From Bacillus sp. (in: firmicutes) (GTDB taxonomy: Bacteria; Bacillota; Bacilli; Bacillales; Bacillaceae): DNA of 34,675 bases. The DNA is taken from NCBI GenBank assembly GCA_031180805.1, contig JAPSLL010000024.1, forward strand, positions 25,052 to 59,726, written 5' to 3'. Positions 7,857-16,720 of the stretch are shown here, one piece after another; position 1 is the first letter of the stretch; each line of letters begins with the position of its first letter. The position numbers and the translations under genes were made by a program. Under the pieces are notes generated by a model. The model had not been told where the DNA came from and searched no databases. It saw only the letters and a list, made by a program, of their open reading frames with translations.

Positions 7857-10595
7857 ATGAATTGGTTAAAAAAACTAGTCAACTTGCTTACAGGTGACGA
7901 AGATGAAAATGAATTTGAAGAAAGTATTGAATCTAAACAAAATATGCAACAAGCTAAGGCGGACATCAATGTAGAACACTATGATAATTACAAGGCTGAA
8001 GCGAAAATTGCTTATCAATATCCTAAAGGGAATTTTAGATTTCCAATTATACCTGATGAAAAATTAGGAGTTCGTAAGGAACAGCCAAGAAGTAAACGTC
8101 AACCAACCTTTTCAAATGAAGAAATAACGCCAATCCTGAAAAAAACAGAGGCACCGACATTAACAACAAAAAGAACGAGAAGTAGAGAGAATGCTAGAGG
8201 TGTGGATACATCAGAGGCTGTACAGCCAAGAAGACCATTTCAACCTACTGCGATTCCATCACCTGTTTATGGGTTTCAACCACGCCAGCAGCGCGAAAGA
8301 AAAATCAATCAGGAGCGTGTATCAGCAATAGCAACACGTTTTCAGAAAACCGAGGAGACTCTACTCGATAATGCCGGACCTTCAAAACTTACATCAGTTC
8401 TTGATAAAGAAGTGTTTCAACTAAAAGATATGGAGGAACAGAAAATAAATCATCTCCATTCAGATGAACAAGAAGAGCAACAATTTACTAGAGAATTGGA
8501 AGATGAATTTGAATTAAGTGAAACATTGCAGCTAGAAGAAGAAAAAACAAATGAAATTATTTCAGGTGATGAACAAGAAGAGCAACAATTTACTAGAGAA
8601 TTGGAAGATGAATTTGAATTAAGTGAAACATTGCAGCTGGAAGAAGAAAAAACAAATGAAATTATTTCAGGTGAGGAACAAGAAGAGCAGCAATTTACTA
8701 GAAAATTGGAAGATGAGTTTGAATTAAATGAAACACTGCATCTAGAAAAGGAAAGAACAAATGAAAGTGATTCAGATGATCAAGAAAAAGTACAACAATT
8801 TGCCAGGGAATTAGAAGATGAGATTGAATTAAATAAACCGCCACAGATGGAAGAGGATTTATCAAATTCTATTGTTAATAGCAATGAAGAAGTTTTATTT
8901 GAAAAAGATAATAATCAGAATGACGAGAATGAGTTAATGGAGAATAATTTTACTTATCTAACTCAAGAGGAAAGGGTAAAACCAATCTCAAACAGGCTAG
9001 TTGAATCGAAAAATGAACATGCTGTAACGAACGTGAAGCAAGAGGAAGTAAAAATACAAACAGAGCAAACGGCAGCTCAATTAGAAAAGAGGCAGCCTTC
9101 AAAGGTTAATTCACAAAAGCCGTTTAATGTCATGATGCTAGCCAGAGATAAACAGCGAATGCGAGAAAAACAAAGAGAAACAAGCTATCAATTTCCGCTA
9201 TTAAGCTATTTAAATATACCTGAAAAAGAAATGAATGAAGACAATTTTTGGTTGAATGAACAGAAAGAATTATTAGATAGTACATTACTAAATTTTAATG
9301 TACGAGCAAGTGTCGTAAATGTAACTCAAGGTCCTTCGGTAACAAGGTTTGAAGTCCATCCTGAGCCGGGCGTTAAAGTGAATAAAATTACAAATTTAAG
9401 TGATGATATTAAGTTAAGTTTAGCTGCTAAAGACATTCGGATTGAGGCTCCTATACCAGGTAAAAACACAATTGGTATTGAAGTGCCAAATAAAGTAAGC
9501 AAAATGGTATATTTAAGAGAAATTTTACGCAGTACAGAGTTTCGCTCGAATCAATCGCCAATGACTGCTGTTTTAGGGTTAGATATTTCAGGGCAGCCAG
9601 TTGTCACAGATTTAAAAAAGATGCCTCATGGATTAATTGCTGGGGCAACAGGATCAGGAAAAAGCGTATGTATTAATACAATCTTGGTTAGCTTGCTTTA
9701 TAAGGCAACGCCACAGGAAGTAAAATTAATGCTTATTGACCCTAAAATGGTAGAATTAGCACCATATAATGAAATCCCACACTTAGTAAGTCCAGTTATT
9801 ACAGACGTAAAGGCTGCAACTGCTGCTTTAAAATGGGCTGTTGAGGAAATGGAAAGACGGTATGAATTATTTGCTCATACAGGAACGAGAGAGATTACAC
9901 GTTATAATCAGCTTGTTAAGGAGCATAAACAAGGGGAACATCTACCATATTTAGTGATTGTCATTGATGAGCTTGCTGACTTAATGATGGTTGCACCTAA
10001 TGATGTCGAGGAAGCGATAGCTCGTATTGCCCAAAAAGCTCGTGCATGTGGAATCCATTTAATCGTTGCAACTCAGCGTCCATCTGTTGATGTTATTACA
10101 GGTTTAATTAAAGCAAATATACCTACAAGAATAGCGTTTTCCGTCTCATCTCAAGTAGACTCTCGGACGATTATTGATGTTGCAGGAGCAGAAAAGCTAC
10201 TGGGAAAAGGAGATATGCTATTTTTAGAAAATGGTTCATCAAAAGCTGTAAGGCTCCAAGGGACGTTCGTGTCAGATGAAGAAATTGATAGAGTTGTAAT
10301 GCATGTAAGACAGCAAGCAAAACCAAACTATTTATTCCATCAAGAAGAGCTTGTTAAAAGGGCAGCTATCCAATCTGAAGAAGATGAACTATTTATCGAA
10401 GCATGTGAATTTGTAGTAAATCAAGGTGGAGCATCGACTTCGCTATTACAAAGACATTTTCGAATAGGTTATAATCGTGCAGCAAGACTTATTGATATGA
10501 TGGAAGAGCAAGGAATAATATCTGAAAATAGAGGAAGCAAGCCTAGGGATATCCTTATTACAGAGGAAGAATTAGAGGTCATTCAAGGAGAATAG
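7857..10595 (+). CDS. sftA: DNA translocase SftA (FtsK/SpoIIIE family)
   Basis: ATP-driven DNA pump that moves chromosome ends away from the closing division septum. The 912-aa protein has no membrane helices at the N-terminus (MNWLKKLVNLLTGDEDEN), which fits the soluble SftA rather than SpoIIIE. The layout is a charged linker of about 420 residues, then the alpha/beta motor. Walker A is GATGSGKS (about 596-603) and Walker B VIVIDELADLM (about 699-709). TQRPSVDVITGLIKANIPTR follows. A C-terminal gamma winged helix (about 845-905, ending SKPRDILI) should read oriented DNA motifs. Residues about 203-340 consist of 35-residue acidic repeats (see separate entry). B. subtilis SftA is about 950 aa. 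The weak Shine-Dalgarno AAAGAGTGA precedes ATG 7857. Confidence 0.95.
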   Translation: MNWLKKLVNLLTGDEDENEFEESIESKQNMQQAKADINVEHYDNYKAEAKIAYQYPKGNFRFPIIPDEKLGVRKEQPRSKRQPTFSNEEITPILKKTEAPTLTTKRTRSRENARGVDTSEAVQPRRPFQPTAIPSPVYGFQPRQQRERKINQERVSAIATRFQKTEETLLDNAGPSKLTSVLDKEVFQLKDMEEQKINHLHSDEQEEQQFTRELEDEFELSETLQLEEEKTNEIISGDEQEEQQFTRELEDEFELSETLQLEEEKTNEIISGEEQEEQQFTRKLEDEFELNETLHLEKERTNESDSDDQEKVQQFARELEDEIELNKPPQMEEDLSNSIVNSNEEVLFEKDNNQNDENELMENNFTYLTQEERVKPISNRLVESKNEHAVTNVKQEEVKIQTEQTAAQLEKRQPSKVNSQKPFNVMMLARDKQRMREKQRETSYQFPLLSYLNIPEKEMNEDNFWLNEQKELLDSTLLNFNVRASVVNVTQGPSVTRFEVHPEPGVKVNKITNLSDDIKLSLAAKDIRIEAPIPGKNTIGIEVPNKVSKMVYLREILRSTEFRSNQSPMTAVLGLDISGQPVVTDLKKMPHGLIAGATGSGKSVCINTILVSLLYKATPQEVKLMLIDPKMVELAPYNEIPHLVSPVITDVKAATAALKWAVEEMERRYELFAHTGTREITRYNQLVKEHKQGEHLPYLVIVIDELADLMMVAPNDVEEAIARIAQKARACGIHLIVATQRPSVDVITGLIKANIPTRIAFSVSSQVDSRTIIDVAGAEKLLGKGDMLFLENGSSKAVRLQGTFVSDEEIDRVVMHVRQQAKPNYLFHQEELVKRAAIQSEEDELFIEACEFVVNQGGASTSLLQRHFRIGYNRAARLIDMMEEQGIISENRGSKPRDILITEEELEVIQGE
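8463..8860 (+). repeat. 105-bp tandem repeats inside sftA
   Basis: Units start at 8463, 8568, 8673 and about 8778. Each encodes an acidic 35-residue block containing EEQQFTRELEDEFEL and TLQLEEEKTNE. Units 1 and 2 differ at a single base (CTA against CTG), so they were duplicated recently. Unit 3 has several changes, and unit 4 is diverged and one codon longer. The repeats fall in the linker between the N-terminus and the motor. Confidence 0.92.
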
Positions 10596-10633
10596 TGATG
10601 TATGTATTGTCAAAGGGTAAGGGTGATGAATTC

Positions 10634-10708
10634 ATGAAAAAAGATCCTATATTGATTGGGGTAATGAAACAGATTATAAGGATCGAAAAGATGGGTGAGA
10701 ATGGGTAA
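10634..10708 (+). CDS. Possible 24-codon leader ORF overlapping the next gene
   Basis: ATG 10634 follows AGGGTGATG at suitable distance and opens a short frame (MKKDPILIGVMKQ... ending KMGENG) that stops at 10706-10708. The stop overlaps the start of the 212-aa gene (GTG 10695 or ATG 10701) in another frame. It could couple translation from sftA into that gene, or be chance. No homologue is known to me. Confidence 0.25.
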   Translation: MKKDPILIGVMKQIIRIEKMGENG

Positions 10709-11333
10709 TATCATTGATTTTGAAGCAATTCGAAAAGAAAAAGAAGAACAGCTTCTTACCTTTACCCTAGAACATGCTAGTCAATTGCAAGATTATGTCA
10801 ATAAAAATGTGAATATAAGAGAAAAGGTGAAAGCCAAACATATTTTTAATGACAAGGTTGAACGTAATCGTTCTGTACCTTTTTCATCGTTGGAAGACTT
10901 GCTTTTTCAAGATTGGTTAAAGCATGATTATCTAACAATAAGAGGTACGACAATTTATCAGGAGTTTATCCATCTATTCTCAAAAACTAATGGGATCCAC
11001 CCATTACAACAGGTTCTCCATGCTTTATTTATGGCAAGTGTACTTGAACCATTTAAAGTAATAAAATTTGAAGAGCATCATATATATGCAGAGAAAATAT
11101 TAACAGGAGAACAAGCTTTCATATACGTAACTTCTCCTTTGGAAATCACAACTGATAAAATTGTATTTTTTCGCTCAATTCCAATTTTTACACAACTCCT
11201 CTGCGTTAGTGACTTATTCGCAGTGGATGAAGAAACAATGAATAAATTTTTCTTAGACTTTCATACAAGTCAAGACAGTTGGCGTACATTTTTGAAGAAA
11301 AATGCGATAAAATATGTATGGAGTTGCCCTTGA
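10695..11333 (+). CDS. Hypothetical protein between SftA and MurC
   Basis: I do not recognise this 212-aa product. It opens with a charged helix (IIDFEAIRKEKEEQLL), and the rest alternates helical and strand-like parts. It has no signal peptide, membrane segment, cysteine cluster or nucleotide-binding motif that I can see. The body includes a hydrophobic, aromatic core (TTIYQEFIHLFSKTNGIHPL, KIVFFRSIPIFTQLL) and ends in WSCP. Start choice is open. GTG 10695 has AAGGA 11 bases upstream. ATG 10701 has GGTGAG too close but could be reached by coupling from the small upstream frame. It lies about 100 bases after sftA with no terminator between, so co-transcription with sftA is likely. Real-gene evidence is length, frame and context only. 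Confidence 0.7.
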   Translation: MRMGNIIDFEAIRKEKEEQLLTFTLEHASQLQDYVNKNVNIREKVKAKHIFNDKVERNRSVPFSSLEDLLFQDWLKHDYLTIRGTTIYQEFIHLFSKTNGIHPLQQVLHALFMASVLEPFKVIKFEEHHIYAEKILTGEQAFIYVTSPLEITTDKIVFFRSIPIFTQLLCVSDLFAVDEETMNKFFLDFHTSQDSWRTFLKKNAIKYVWSCP

Positions 11334-11370
11334 AAGTAGAAATTTGAGACTTTTGAATTAAAGGAATTCA

Positions 11371-11399
11371 TAGTCAAGTTAACTTTCAAGTGATATAAT
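11371..11399 (+). promoter_or_regulatory. Candidate SigA promoter for murC, with long leader
   Basis: TAGTCA (11371-11376), a 17-bp spacer, then TATAAT (11394-11399) preceded by TGA, making an extended -10. It would give a leader of roughly 230 bases before murC. In 11334-11637 I see no gene and no riboswitch that I recognise. Confidence 0.6.
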
Positions 11400-11637
11400 A
11401 TACAACCGTAAGCTTATTACATACGTCAGGGTTCGATAACGTAGGATAAGATTTATAAGGAATAATCAAAATATAATCAATATAAAAATTAGCTCTTATG
11501 AGGATAGTATAAGAAAAATAAGTAATTACTTTTTAAAGTGGTTTTTTGTTTTTCTAAAGGTTTCATATAGATGAGTTGCAAATCTAGATGAGCGTCATAT
11601 ACTGTCAATCAGATAGACGTTTGTTGGAGGTTCTATT

Positions 11638-12936
11638 ATGACTGTTTATCATTTTGTTGGTATTAAGGGTACGGGGATGAGTGCCCTTGCACAAATTTTA
11701 CATGACATGAATTATCATGTTCAAGGATCAGATATAGAAAAGAAGGTCTTTACACAAAAGGCACTTGAAGCTCGAAATATAAAAATATTACCCTTTGCTA
11801 AGGAAAATATTCAAGAAGGTCTAACAGTAATCGCAGGGAATGCATTCCCTGATACACATCCTGAAATTGAAGAGGCGAACCGAATAGGCTTACCTGTTAT
11901 TCGTTATCACCGTTTTCTAGGTGAATTTATGGAAATGTATACAAGTGTTGCAATAACTGGTGTGCACGGAAAAACATCAACAACAGGTTTATTATCACAT
12001 GTTATTCAAGGAGCTGAACCAACTTCTTATTTAATTGGTGATGGGACAGGAAAAGGAATTCCAAACAGCAAATATTTTGCCTTTGAAGCGTGTGAATATC
12101 GCAGACACTTTTTGGCATATAAGCCAGATTATGCGATAATGACAAATATTGATTTTGATCATCCAGACTATTTTGCTAACCTAGATGATGTATTTGATGC
12201 ATTTCAGCAAATGGCTTTACAAGTAAAGAAAGGAATCATTGCATGGGGAGACGATGAACAGTTACAACAAATCCAAGCGAAAGTTCCTGTCGTTTATTAT
12301 GGCTTTGGAGATGATAATGATTTCCAAGCAAGGAATATTGTAAAGTCTACTAAAGGTACAGCATTTGATGTATTTGTACGGAATACGTTCTATGGGTCAT
12401 TTCAAATCACAACATTTGGTGATCACAGCGTATTAAATGCGTTGTCTGTTATTGCTTTATGTCATTATGAAGGAATTGACATCGAGATTATCCAACAGCG
12501 TTTGCTAACATTTGAAGGTGTTAAGCGCCGCTTTAATGAAAAAAAACTTGGCGACCAAATCTTAATTGACGATTATGCGCATCATCCAACTGAAATTAAT
12601 GCAACGATTGATGCGGCAAGACAAAAGTATCCGGAACGCGATATAGTGGCCGTTTTCCAGCCACATACTTTTACAAGAACACAGTCATTTTTAGATGAGT
12701 TTGCAGATAGCCTTCAAAAAGCAGACTATATTTATTTGTGTGATATTTTCGGTTCAGCGAGAGAGAATGCGGGAAAACTCACAATTGATAATTTGCTTGA
12801 AAAAATTAATAATTCGCAATTAATTATTGAAGAAGATACATCGGTTTTAAAACAACATGAAGATGCTGTAATCGTATTTATGGGTGCGGGAGATATACAA
12901 AAATATCAAGAAGCATACGAAAAGGTTTTGGCATAA
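11638..12936 (+). CDS. murC: UDP-N-acetylmuramate--L-alanine ligase MurC
   Basis: Cytoplasmic ATP-dependent ligase that adds L-alanine to UDP-MurNAc, the first amino-acid step of peptidoglycan precursor synthesis. The UDP-binding N-terminal loop is GIKGTGMS (8-15). The Mur ligase P-loop is GVHGKTSTT (108-116). DYAHHPTEI, at about residue 315, is the conserved C-terminal segment, and FQPHTFTRT follows. The 432 aa equal the B. subtilis enzyme as I recall. ATG 11638 is preceded by TTGGAGG with eight-base spacing. It stands alone, behind its own promoter and before a terminator, away from the main mur cluster, which is usual in Bacillus. Confidence 0.97.
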   Translation: MTVYHFVGIKGTGMSALAQILHDMNYHVQGSDIEKKVFTQKALEARNIKILPFAKENIQEGLTVIAGNAFPDTHPEIEEANRIGLPVIRYHRFLGEFMEMYTSVAITGVHGKTSTTGLLSHVIQGAEPTSYLIGDGTGKGIPNSKYFAFEACEYRRHFLAYKPDYAIMTNIDFDHPDYFANLDDVFDAFQQMALQVKKGIIAWGDDEQLQQIQAKVPVVYYGFGDDNDFQARNIVKSTKGTAFDVFVRNTFYGSFQITTFGDHSVLNALSVIALCHYEGIDIEIIQQRLLTFEGVKRRFNEKKLGDQILIDDYAHHPTEINATIDAARQKYPERDIVAVFQPHTFTRTQSFLDEFADSLQKADYIYLCDIFGSARENAGKLTIDNLLEKINNSQLIIEEDTSVLKQHEDAVIVFMGAGDIQKYQEAYEKVLA

Positions 12937-12948
12937 AGATATAAGATT

Positions 12949-13004
12949 GGCTGACTATATAAGAGGATTACCTTCGTAATGTTCTTATTGATGTCAGCTT
13001 TTTT
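12949..13004 (+). terminator. Terminator of murC
   Basis: GGCTGAC (12949-12955) pairs with GTCAGC (12993-12998), and ATAAGA with TCTTAT inside, followed by TTTTTT. Begins 12 bases past the murC stop. Confidence 0.8.
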
Positions 13005-13056
13005 ATTGCAACTAGCCATTTAACTAGAGGGATACCTCGAATGGAGGCGAATCAAA

Positions 13057-13986
13057 ATGGATGAGGGACAAGTTGTATTAAAAGTTGATAATCTATGTAA
13101 GAATATAAAAAAAACATCGATTATAAAAAATGTTAGCTTTGAATTGAATAGAGGGGAAATATTAGGTTTATTAGGCCCGAATGGCTCAGGAAAGACAACG
13201 ATTCTTAAAATGCTAGTTGGCTTAATAAAACCGACAGCTGGAACAATTGTTATTGAAAATCAATCATTATCAAATCATTTTGAATATGCAATTTGCCATA
13301 TCGGAGCTATAATAGAAAATCCGGTAATGTATGATTATTTATCAGGGTATGACAACCTCCTTCATTTCTTTCGAATGACATCAGAATTTTCATATAATCG
13401 GATAGATGAAGTAATTGAACTATTGAATATGGAAGATTATATTCACGATAAAATGTCTACCTATTCATTAGGTATGAAACAGAGAGTTGGCCTAGCACAA
13501 GCGATTTTACATAAGCCTACGATTCTCTTATTAGATGAGCCTACAAATGGCTTGGATCCTGAAGGGATAATTAGTCTAAGAGAAACACTTAAACGTTTGG
13601 CAAGGAACGAGAATGTATCTGTTATCATTTCAAGTCATATTTTAGCTGAAATCGAAATGATTTGTGATAGTGTTATGGTAATTGATCAAGGGAAATGTAT
13701 TAAAAAAGGACAGATGAGCGAGCTAAATAATGGAGATACTGAGAAACAGACCTATACCTTTACTATATTAAACGAAAATAATGTTCATGTATTACTAGAG
13801 GAATTATGTTCTCCTTACAATATTCAATATAAGGATCGGCAATTTACTATAGAATTAGTTAGTACAGAGGTTGCGATGATAAATAAAAAATTAGTTACTG
13901 CTGGAATCGACGTCATTGGTATTGAAAGGACAAGCAATCCTTTAGAGGAGTTATTTTTAAATACGTTAAGAGGTGAAGACAAATGA
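13057..13986 (+). CDS. ABC transporter ATP-binding protein (BcrA-like)
   Basis: ATPase subunit of a small ABC exporter, 309 aa. Walker A is GPNGSGKT (40-47), the Q-loop region is around AIIENPVMYDYLSG, the signature is SLGMKQ (137-142), and Walker B is ILLLDEP (156-162), followed by TNGLDPEG. The switch His is in IISSHIL. The C-terminal 90 residues resemble the extra domain of bacitracin/lantibiotic self-protection ATPases. ATG 13057 has GGAGG nine to ten bases upstream. The stop overlaps the permease start (ATGA type), showing a two-gene operon. No neighbouring sensor kinase or toxin gene hints at a substrate, so drug, peptide or lipid export are all possible. Confidence 0.9.
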   Translation: MDEGQVVLKVDNLCKNIKKTSIIKNVSFELNRGEILGLLGPNGSGKTTILKMLVGLIKPTAGTIVIENQSLSNHFEYAICHIGAIIENPVMYDYLSGYDNLLHFFRMTSEFSYNRIDEVIELLNMEDYIHDKMSTYSLGMKQRVGLAQAILHKPTILLLDEPTNGLDPEGIISLRETLKRLARNENVSVIISSHILAEIEMICDSVMVIDQGKCIKKGQMSELNNGDTEKQTYTFTILNENNVHVLLEELCSPYNIQYKDRQFTIELVSTEVAMINKKLVTAGIDVIGIERTSNPLEELFLNTLRGEDK

Positions 13987-14750
13987 AAATGACATATCTT
14001 CACTTATTAAGGAATGAATATATGAAGCAGTTTAAACGTCCAAGAATTTGGATGTTTATAGGCTTCATGATCGTCATGAATATTATTGCTGGTTTGTTTT
14101 TTAAATTATTGTTTCGACAAACTGACTTTACGTTTTGGGATTTTATCCATGCAAGCTCCTATTTATTACTTGTCATCCAATTTATTTGTATTATCATTGC
14201 TGGTGATATCGTATCAAGTGAGTATGAAAGAGGTACAGTAAAGCTATTATTTACTCGTCCAGTTAAGAAGCTACATATTTTATCCTCGAAATATGTGATG
14301 ACACTTTACTGTATTCTATTTTTCGTCTTGATGCAATTCGCCATGTCAGGTTTAATTGGACTTATATTCTTTTCAAACACTTTGCTTGTTTTGAGTGAGC
14401 AAGTGTTAATTAGCCTAGGGAGTTATTTGTTCACATTTATTGAAGTGATTGTGATATGTACGGTTGCTTTTTGCTTATCAGCAATAACAAGAAGTAGCGT
14501 TATCTCAATAGCTGTTTCAATCTTTTTAGTGTTTACCTCCAGTATTGTGATTACCTTGTTACAGCATTACAAGTATGAAGGTGGAAAGTATTTATTATTT
14601 GCTAATTCGAATTTGATGCCATATTTTTTTGGAGAGCCTTTATTTGCAGGGATGACACTCGTTTTTTCTATTGTGAACATCCTTGTCCATTTTATCTTTT
14701 TGTTATTCCTTTCCTATATTTTTATAGCGAAGAGGGATGTCCACGTTTAG
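13983..14750 (+). CDS. ABC-2 type transporter permease
   Basis: Membrane partner of the preceding ATPase, 255 aa, with about six hydrophobic segments. A cytoplasmic N-terminus (YLHLLRNEYMKQFKRPRIW) leads into the first helix. The motif SSEYERGTVKLLFTRPVKK (about 79-97) is typical of ABC-2 permeases of the BcrB/YtrC kind, in which this loop contacts the ATPase. The start overlaps the ATPase stop by four bases, so translation is coupled. A shared bidirectional terminator lies downstream. This operon sits where I expect ytxG-side genes to follow murC in B. subtilis, so it is probably a lineage-specific insertion. Confidence 0.88.
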   Translation: MKMTYLHLLRNEYMKQFKRPRIWMFIGFMIVMNIIAGLFFKLLFRQTDFTFWDFIHASSYLLLVIQFICIIIAGDIVSSEYERGTVKLLFTRPVKKLHILSSKYVMTLYCILFFVLMQFAMSGLIGLIFFSNTLLVLSEQVLISLGSYLFTFIEVIVICTVAFCLSAITRSSVISIAVSIFLVFTSSIVITLLQHYKYEGGKYLLFANSNLMPYFFGEPLFAGMTLVFSIVNILVHFIFLLFLSYIFIAKRDVHV

Positions 14751-14786
14751 ACACATAAGTTGGCTGTGACATTGTAGATGATTAGT

Positions 14787-14837
14787 AAAAAGGGATAGTT
14801 GGTCCACGAATTCATCGAAGTACCAACTATCCTTTTT
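14787..14837. terminator. Bidirectional terminator between the permease and the M29 peptidase
   Basis: AAAAAGGGATAGTTGGT (14787-14803) pairs with ACCAACTATCC (14822-14832) followed by TTTTT. The A-run on the left gives a T-run on the minus strand, so it serves both converging genes. Confidence 0.9.
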
Positions 14838-14845
14838 AATTTATA

Positions 14846-15961
14846 TTATTTTAGATTCTCACTATTTAACGCTTCTAACTCAGGAATGACAAATTGCCCA
14901 TCTTTTCTAATGAGAACATCATCGAAATAAATTTCTCCGCCACCATATTCAGGGCGTTGAATCATTACCATATCCCAGTGAATATTTGACTTATTTCCAT
15001 TATAGGCATCATCATATGCTTGTCCTGGAGTGAAATGGAAGCTACCAGCGATTTTTTCATCAAAAAGGATGTCTTGCATTGGATGAAGAATATATGGATT
15101 AACACCAATTGCAAACTCGCCAATAAATCTTGCCCCTTCATCAGTATCAAATATTTTATTTATTCTCTCTGAATCATTTGCTGTTGCTTCAATGATTTTA
15201 CCATCCTTAAATGTTAATGTGACATTTTCAAAAGTAAAACCATTGTAAGGTGATGGTGTATTATACGTAATTTTTCCGTTAACCGAATCGCGAACAGGTG
15301 CTGTATAAACTTCTCCATCAGGAATATTCATTTGACCAGAGCATTTGATTGCTGGGATATCCTTTATGGAAAATGTTAAATCAGTTCCTTTACCTGTTAT
15401 GCGAACTTTATCTGTTTTGTTCATCAATTCTACTAATGGATCCATTGCTTTATCCATTTTACTGTAGTCGAGGTTACAAACATCAAAATAAAAATCCTCA
15501 AATTGCTCAGTGCTCATTTTCGCAAGCTGTGCCATTGAAGCGGTTGGATATCGTAAAACAACCCATTTTGTTTTAGGAACGCGAATATCGCGATGTACTT
15601 TCTTTCCAACGGTAGAACCTTGAAGCTTCATTTTATCGTCTGGAACATCCGCAAATTCATTGATGTTATCACCTGAGCGTAACCCTATGTATGCATCCAT
15701 ATTTTTCATTACTTCTGCTTCAAAATCAGCAATCATATTATATTGCTCTTCTTGCCCGCCCATTAATAATGCACGGTCAATTTGATTGTCCTTAAGTGAA
15801 ACAAAAGGAAAACCTCCAGCTGCATATGCTTCTCTTATTAATGCAACGACTAATTCTTTTTGTAAACCGAAATTCTCGATTAGTACCTTTTCACCTTTTT
15901 GTAGTCGAATAGAGTAATTAATGAGATTTTTTGCTAAAGTATCAATACGCTGATCCTTCAA
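14846..15961 (-). CDS. M29-family (AmpS/AmpT-type) metalloaminopeptidase
   Basis: Cytoplasmic dinuclear-metal aminopeptidase of family M29, 371 aa. The family's metal ligands and catalytic residues are visible. Glu is in PDGEVYTAP and again in FIGEFAIGVNP. A His is in FHFTPGQAYDDAYNGN with the catalytic Tyr, and HxD is in NIHWDMVMIQRP. The C-terminal GGGEIYFDDVLIRKDGQFV closes the active-site domain. Start ATG 15961 follows AGGAGG at nine bases. Somewhat shorter than the roughly 410-aa AmpS form, but no key block is missing. Its upstream region has an extended -10 promoter on the minus strand. Substrate preference is unknown. Confidence 0.9.
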   Translation of the reverse strand: MKDQRIDTLAKNLINYSIRLQKGEKVLIENFGLQKELVVALIREAYAAGGFPFVSLKDNQIDRALLMGGQEEQYNMIADFEAEVMKNMDAYIGLRSGDNINEFADVPDDKMKLQGSTVGKKVHRDIRVPKTKWVVLRYPTASMAQLAKMSTEQFEDFYFDVCNLDYSKMDKAMDPLVELMNKTDKVRITGKGTDLTFSIKDIPAIKCSGQMNIPDGEVYTAPVRDSVNGKITYNTPSPYNGFTFENVTLTFKDGKIIEATANDSERINKIFDTDEGARFIGEFAIGVNPYILHPMQDILFDEKIAGSFHFTPGQAYDDAYNGNKSNIHWDMVMIQRPEYGGGEIYFDDVLIRKDGQFVIPELEALNSENLK

Positions 15962-16029
15962 AATATATTCCTCCTTTGTTCTTTAGGTTCTTCTATCAAT
16001 ATTGAAAAATTAGAAACCCTACAGTCTAC

Positions 16030-16038
16030 ATTATAGCA
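16030..16038 (-). promoter_or_regulatory. Candidate extended -10 promoter of the M29 peptidase gene
   Basis: On the minus strand TGCTATAAT (16038 to 16030) is an extended -10, about 70 bases before the ATG. The -35 is poor. Confidence 0.45.
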
Positions 16039-16205
16039 AAATAATAGTCACAAATAGAAAATTTCACCATAAGTAGTCTGCTTGTGCCTATATGCTTTAT
16101 TGTGCCCAATGTCAATCATTGCTTGTATGAGGGATAACTTGTAAAATAATACAGGAAGGGGTACGAATAATGCTAAATAGACTTTACCTATTCGTATTTA
16201 TTTAT

Positions 16206-16230
16206 GTTTATAATAGATGATGACGGGTAT
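16206..16230 (+). promoter_or_regulatory. SigB-type general-stress promoter of ytxG-ytxH-ytxJ
   Basis: GTTTAT (16206-16211), a 13-bp spacer and GGGTAT (16225-16230) match the SigB consensus GTTTaa-N12-15-GGGwAw. The B. subtilis ytxGHJ operon is known as SigB dependent. A second GGGTAT follows at 16231-16236 but at an unsuitable spacing. The Shine-Dalgarno of ytxG starts about 13 bases downstream of the -10 box. Confidence 0.85.
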
Positions 16231-16256
16231 GGGTATTAACATAGGAGGTGTAAAAG

Positions 16257-16688
16257 TTGATTATTATCTTGTATTTAAGTATTGCATTAATTGCAATTGC
16301 ATTCACGATTCTAGTTATTTACGTTTCGAAAACATTAAATGCCTTACAAGGAACATTAACAAATGTAGCTAGCACATTATCAGCGCTTGAAAAGCAAATG
16401 GAAGGAATTACATCGGAAACAACACAACTGTTACATAAAACAAATAATCTTGCAGAAGATATTCAACAGAAGTCTGAAAAGCTTAATTCTGTTGTTGATT
16501 CGGTGAAGGATATTGGGACAACCATTCAACAGCTAAATCAATCTGTGAAAAATGTTACAACATCTGTTGCTACAAATCTTGAACAAAACCAAGATAAGGT
16601 TAATCAAATTGCTCAATGGAGTAATGCTGCGATTGAATTATGGTCAAGATGGAAACAGAAGAAAGAATCTAAGCAAGTTGGTGAATAA
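16257..16688 (+). CDS. ytxG: General stress protein YtxG, DUF948
   Basis: A 143-aa membrane-anchored protein. The N-terminal helix ([20 protein letters not shown]) is followed by a long coiled coil with heptad-like hydrophobics ([20 protein letters not shown] and onward) and a basic end. DUF948 family. TTG 16257 is chosen because AGGAGGTG lies seven bases upstream. First gene of a three-gene stress operon; role unknown, perhaps envelope protection. Confidence 0.9.
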   Translation: MIIILYLSIALIAIAFTILVIYVSKTLNALQGTLTNVASTLSALEKQMEGITSETTQLLHKTNNLAEDIQQKSEKLNSVVDSVKDIGTTIQQLNQSVKNVTTSVATNLEQNQDKVNQIAQWSNAAIELWSRWKQKKESKQVGE

Positions 16689-16720
16689 TAAATGTACATA
16701 AGTAAAGGAGGAAGTTTATT

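Noticed and set aside
8463-8860. CRISPR-like direct repeats
   Set aside because: The units are contiguous, 105 bp, in frame within sftA and have no unique spacers.
16141-16200. SigH promoter for ytxG, known in B. subtilis
   Set aside because: I found no pair of boxes at acceptable spacing; only the SigB match is convincing.
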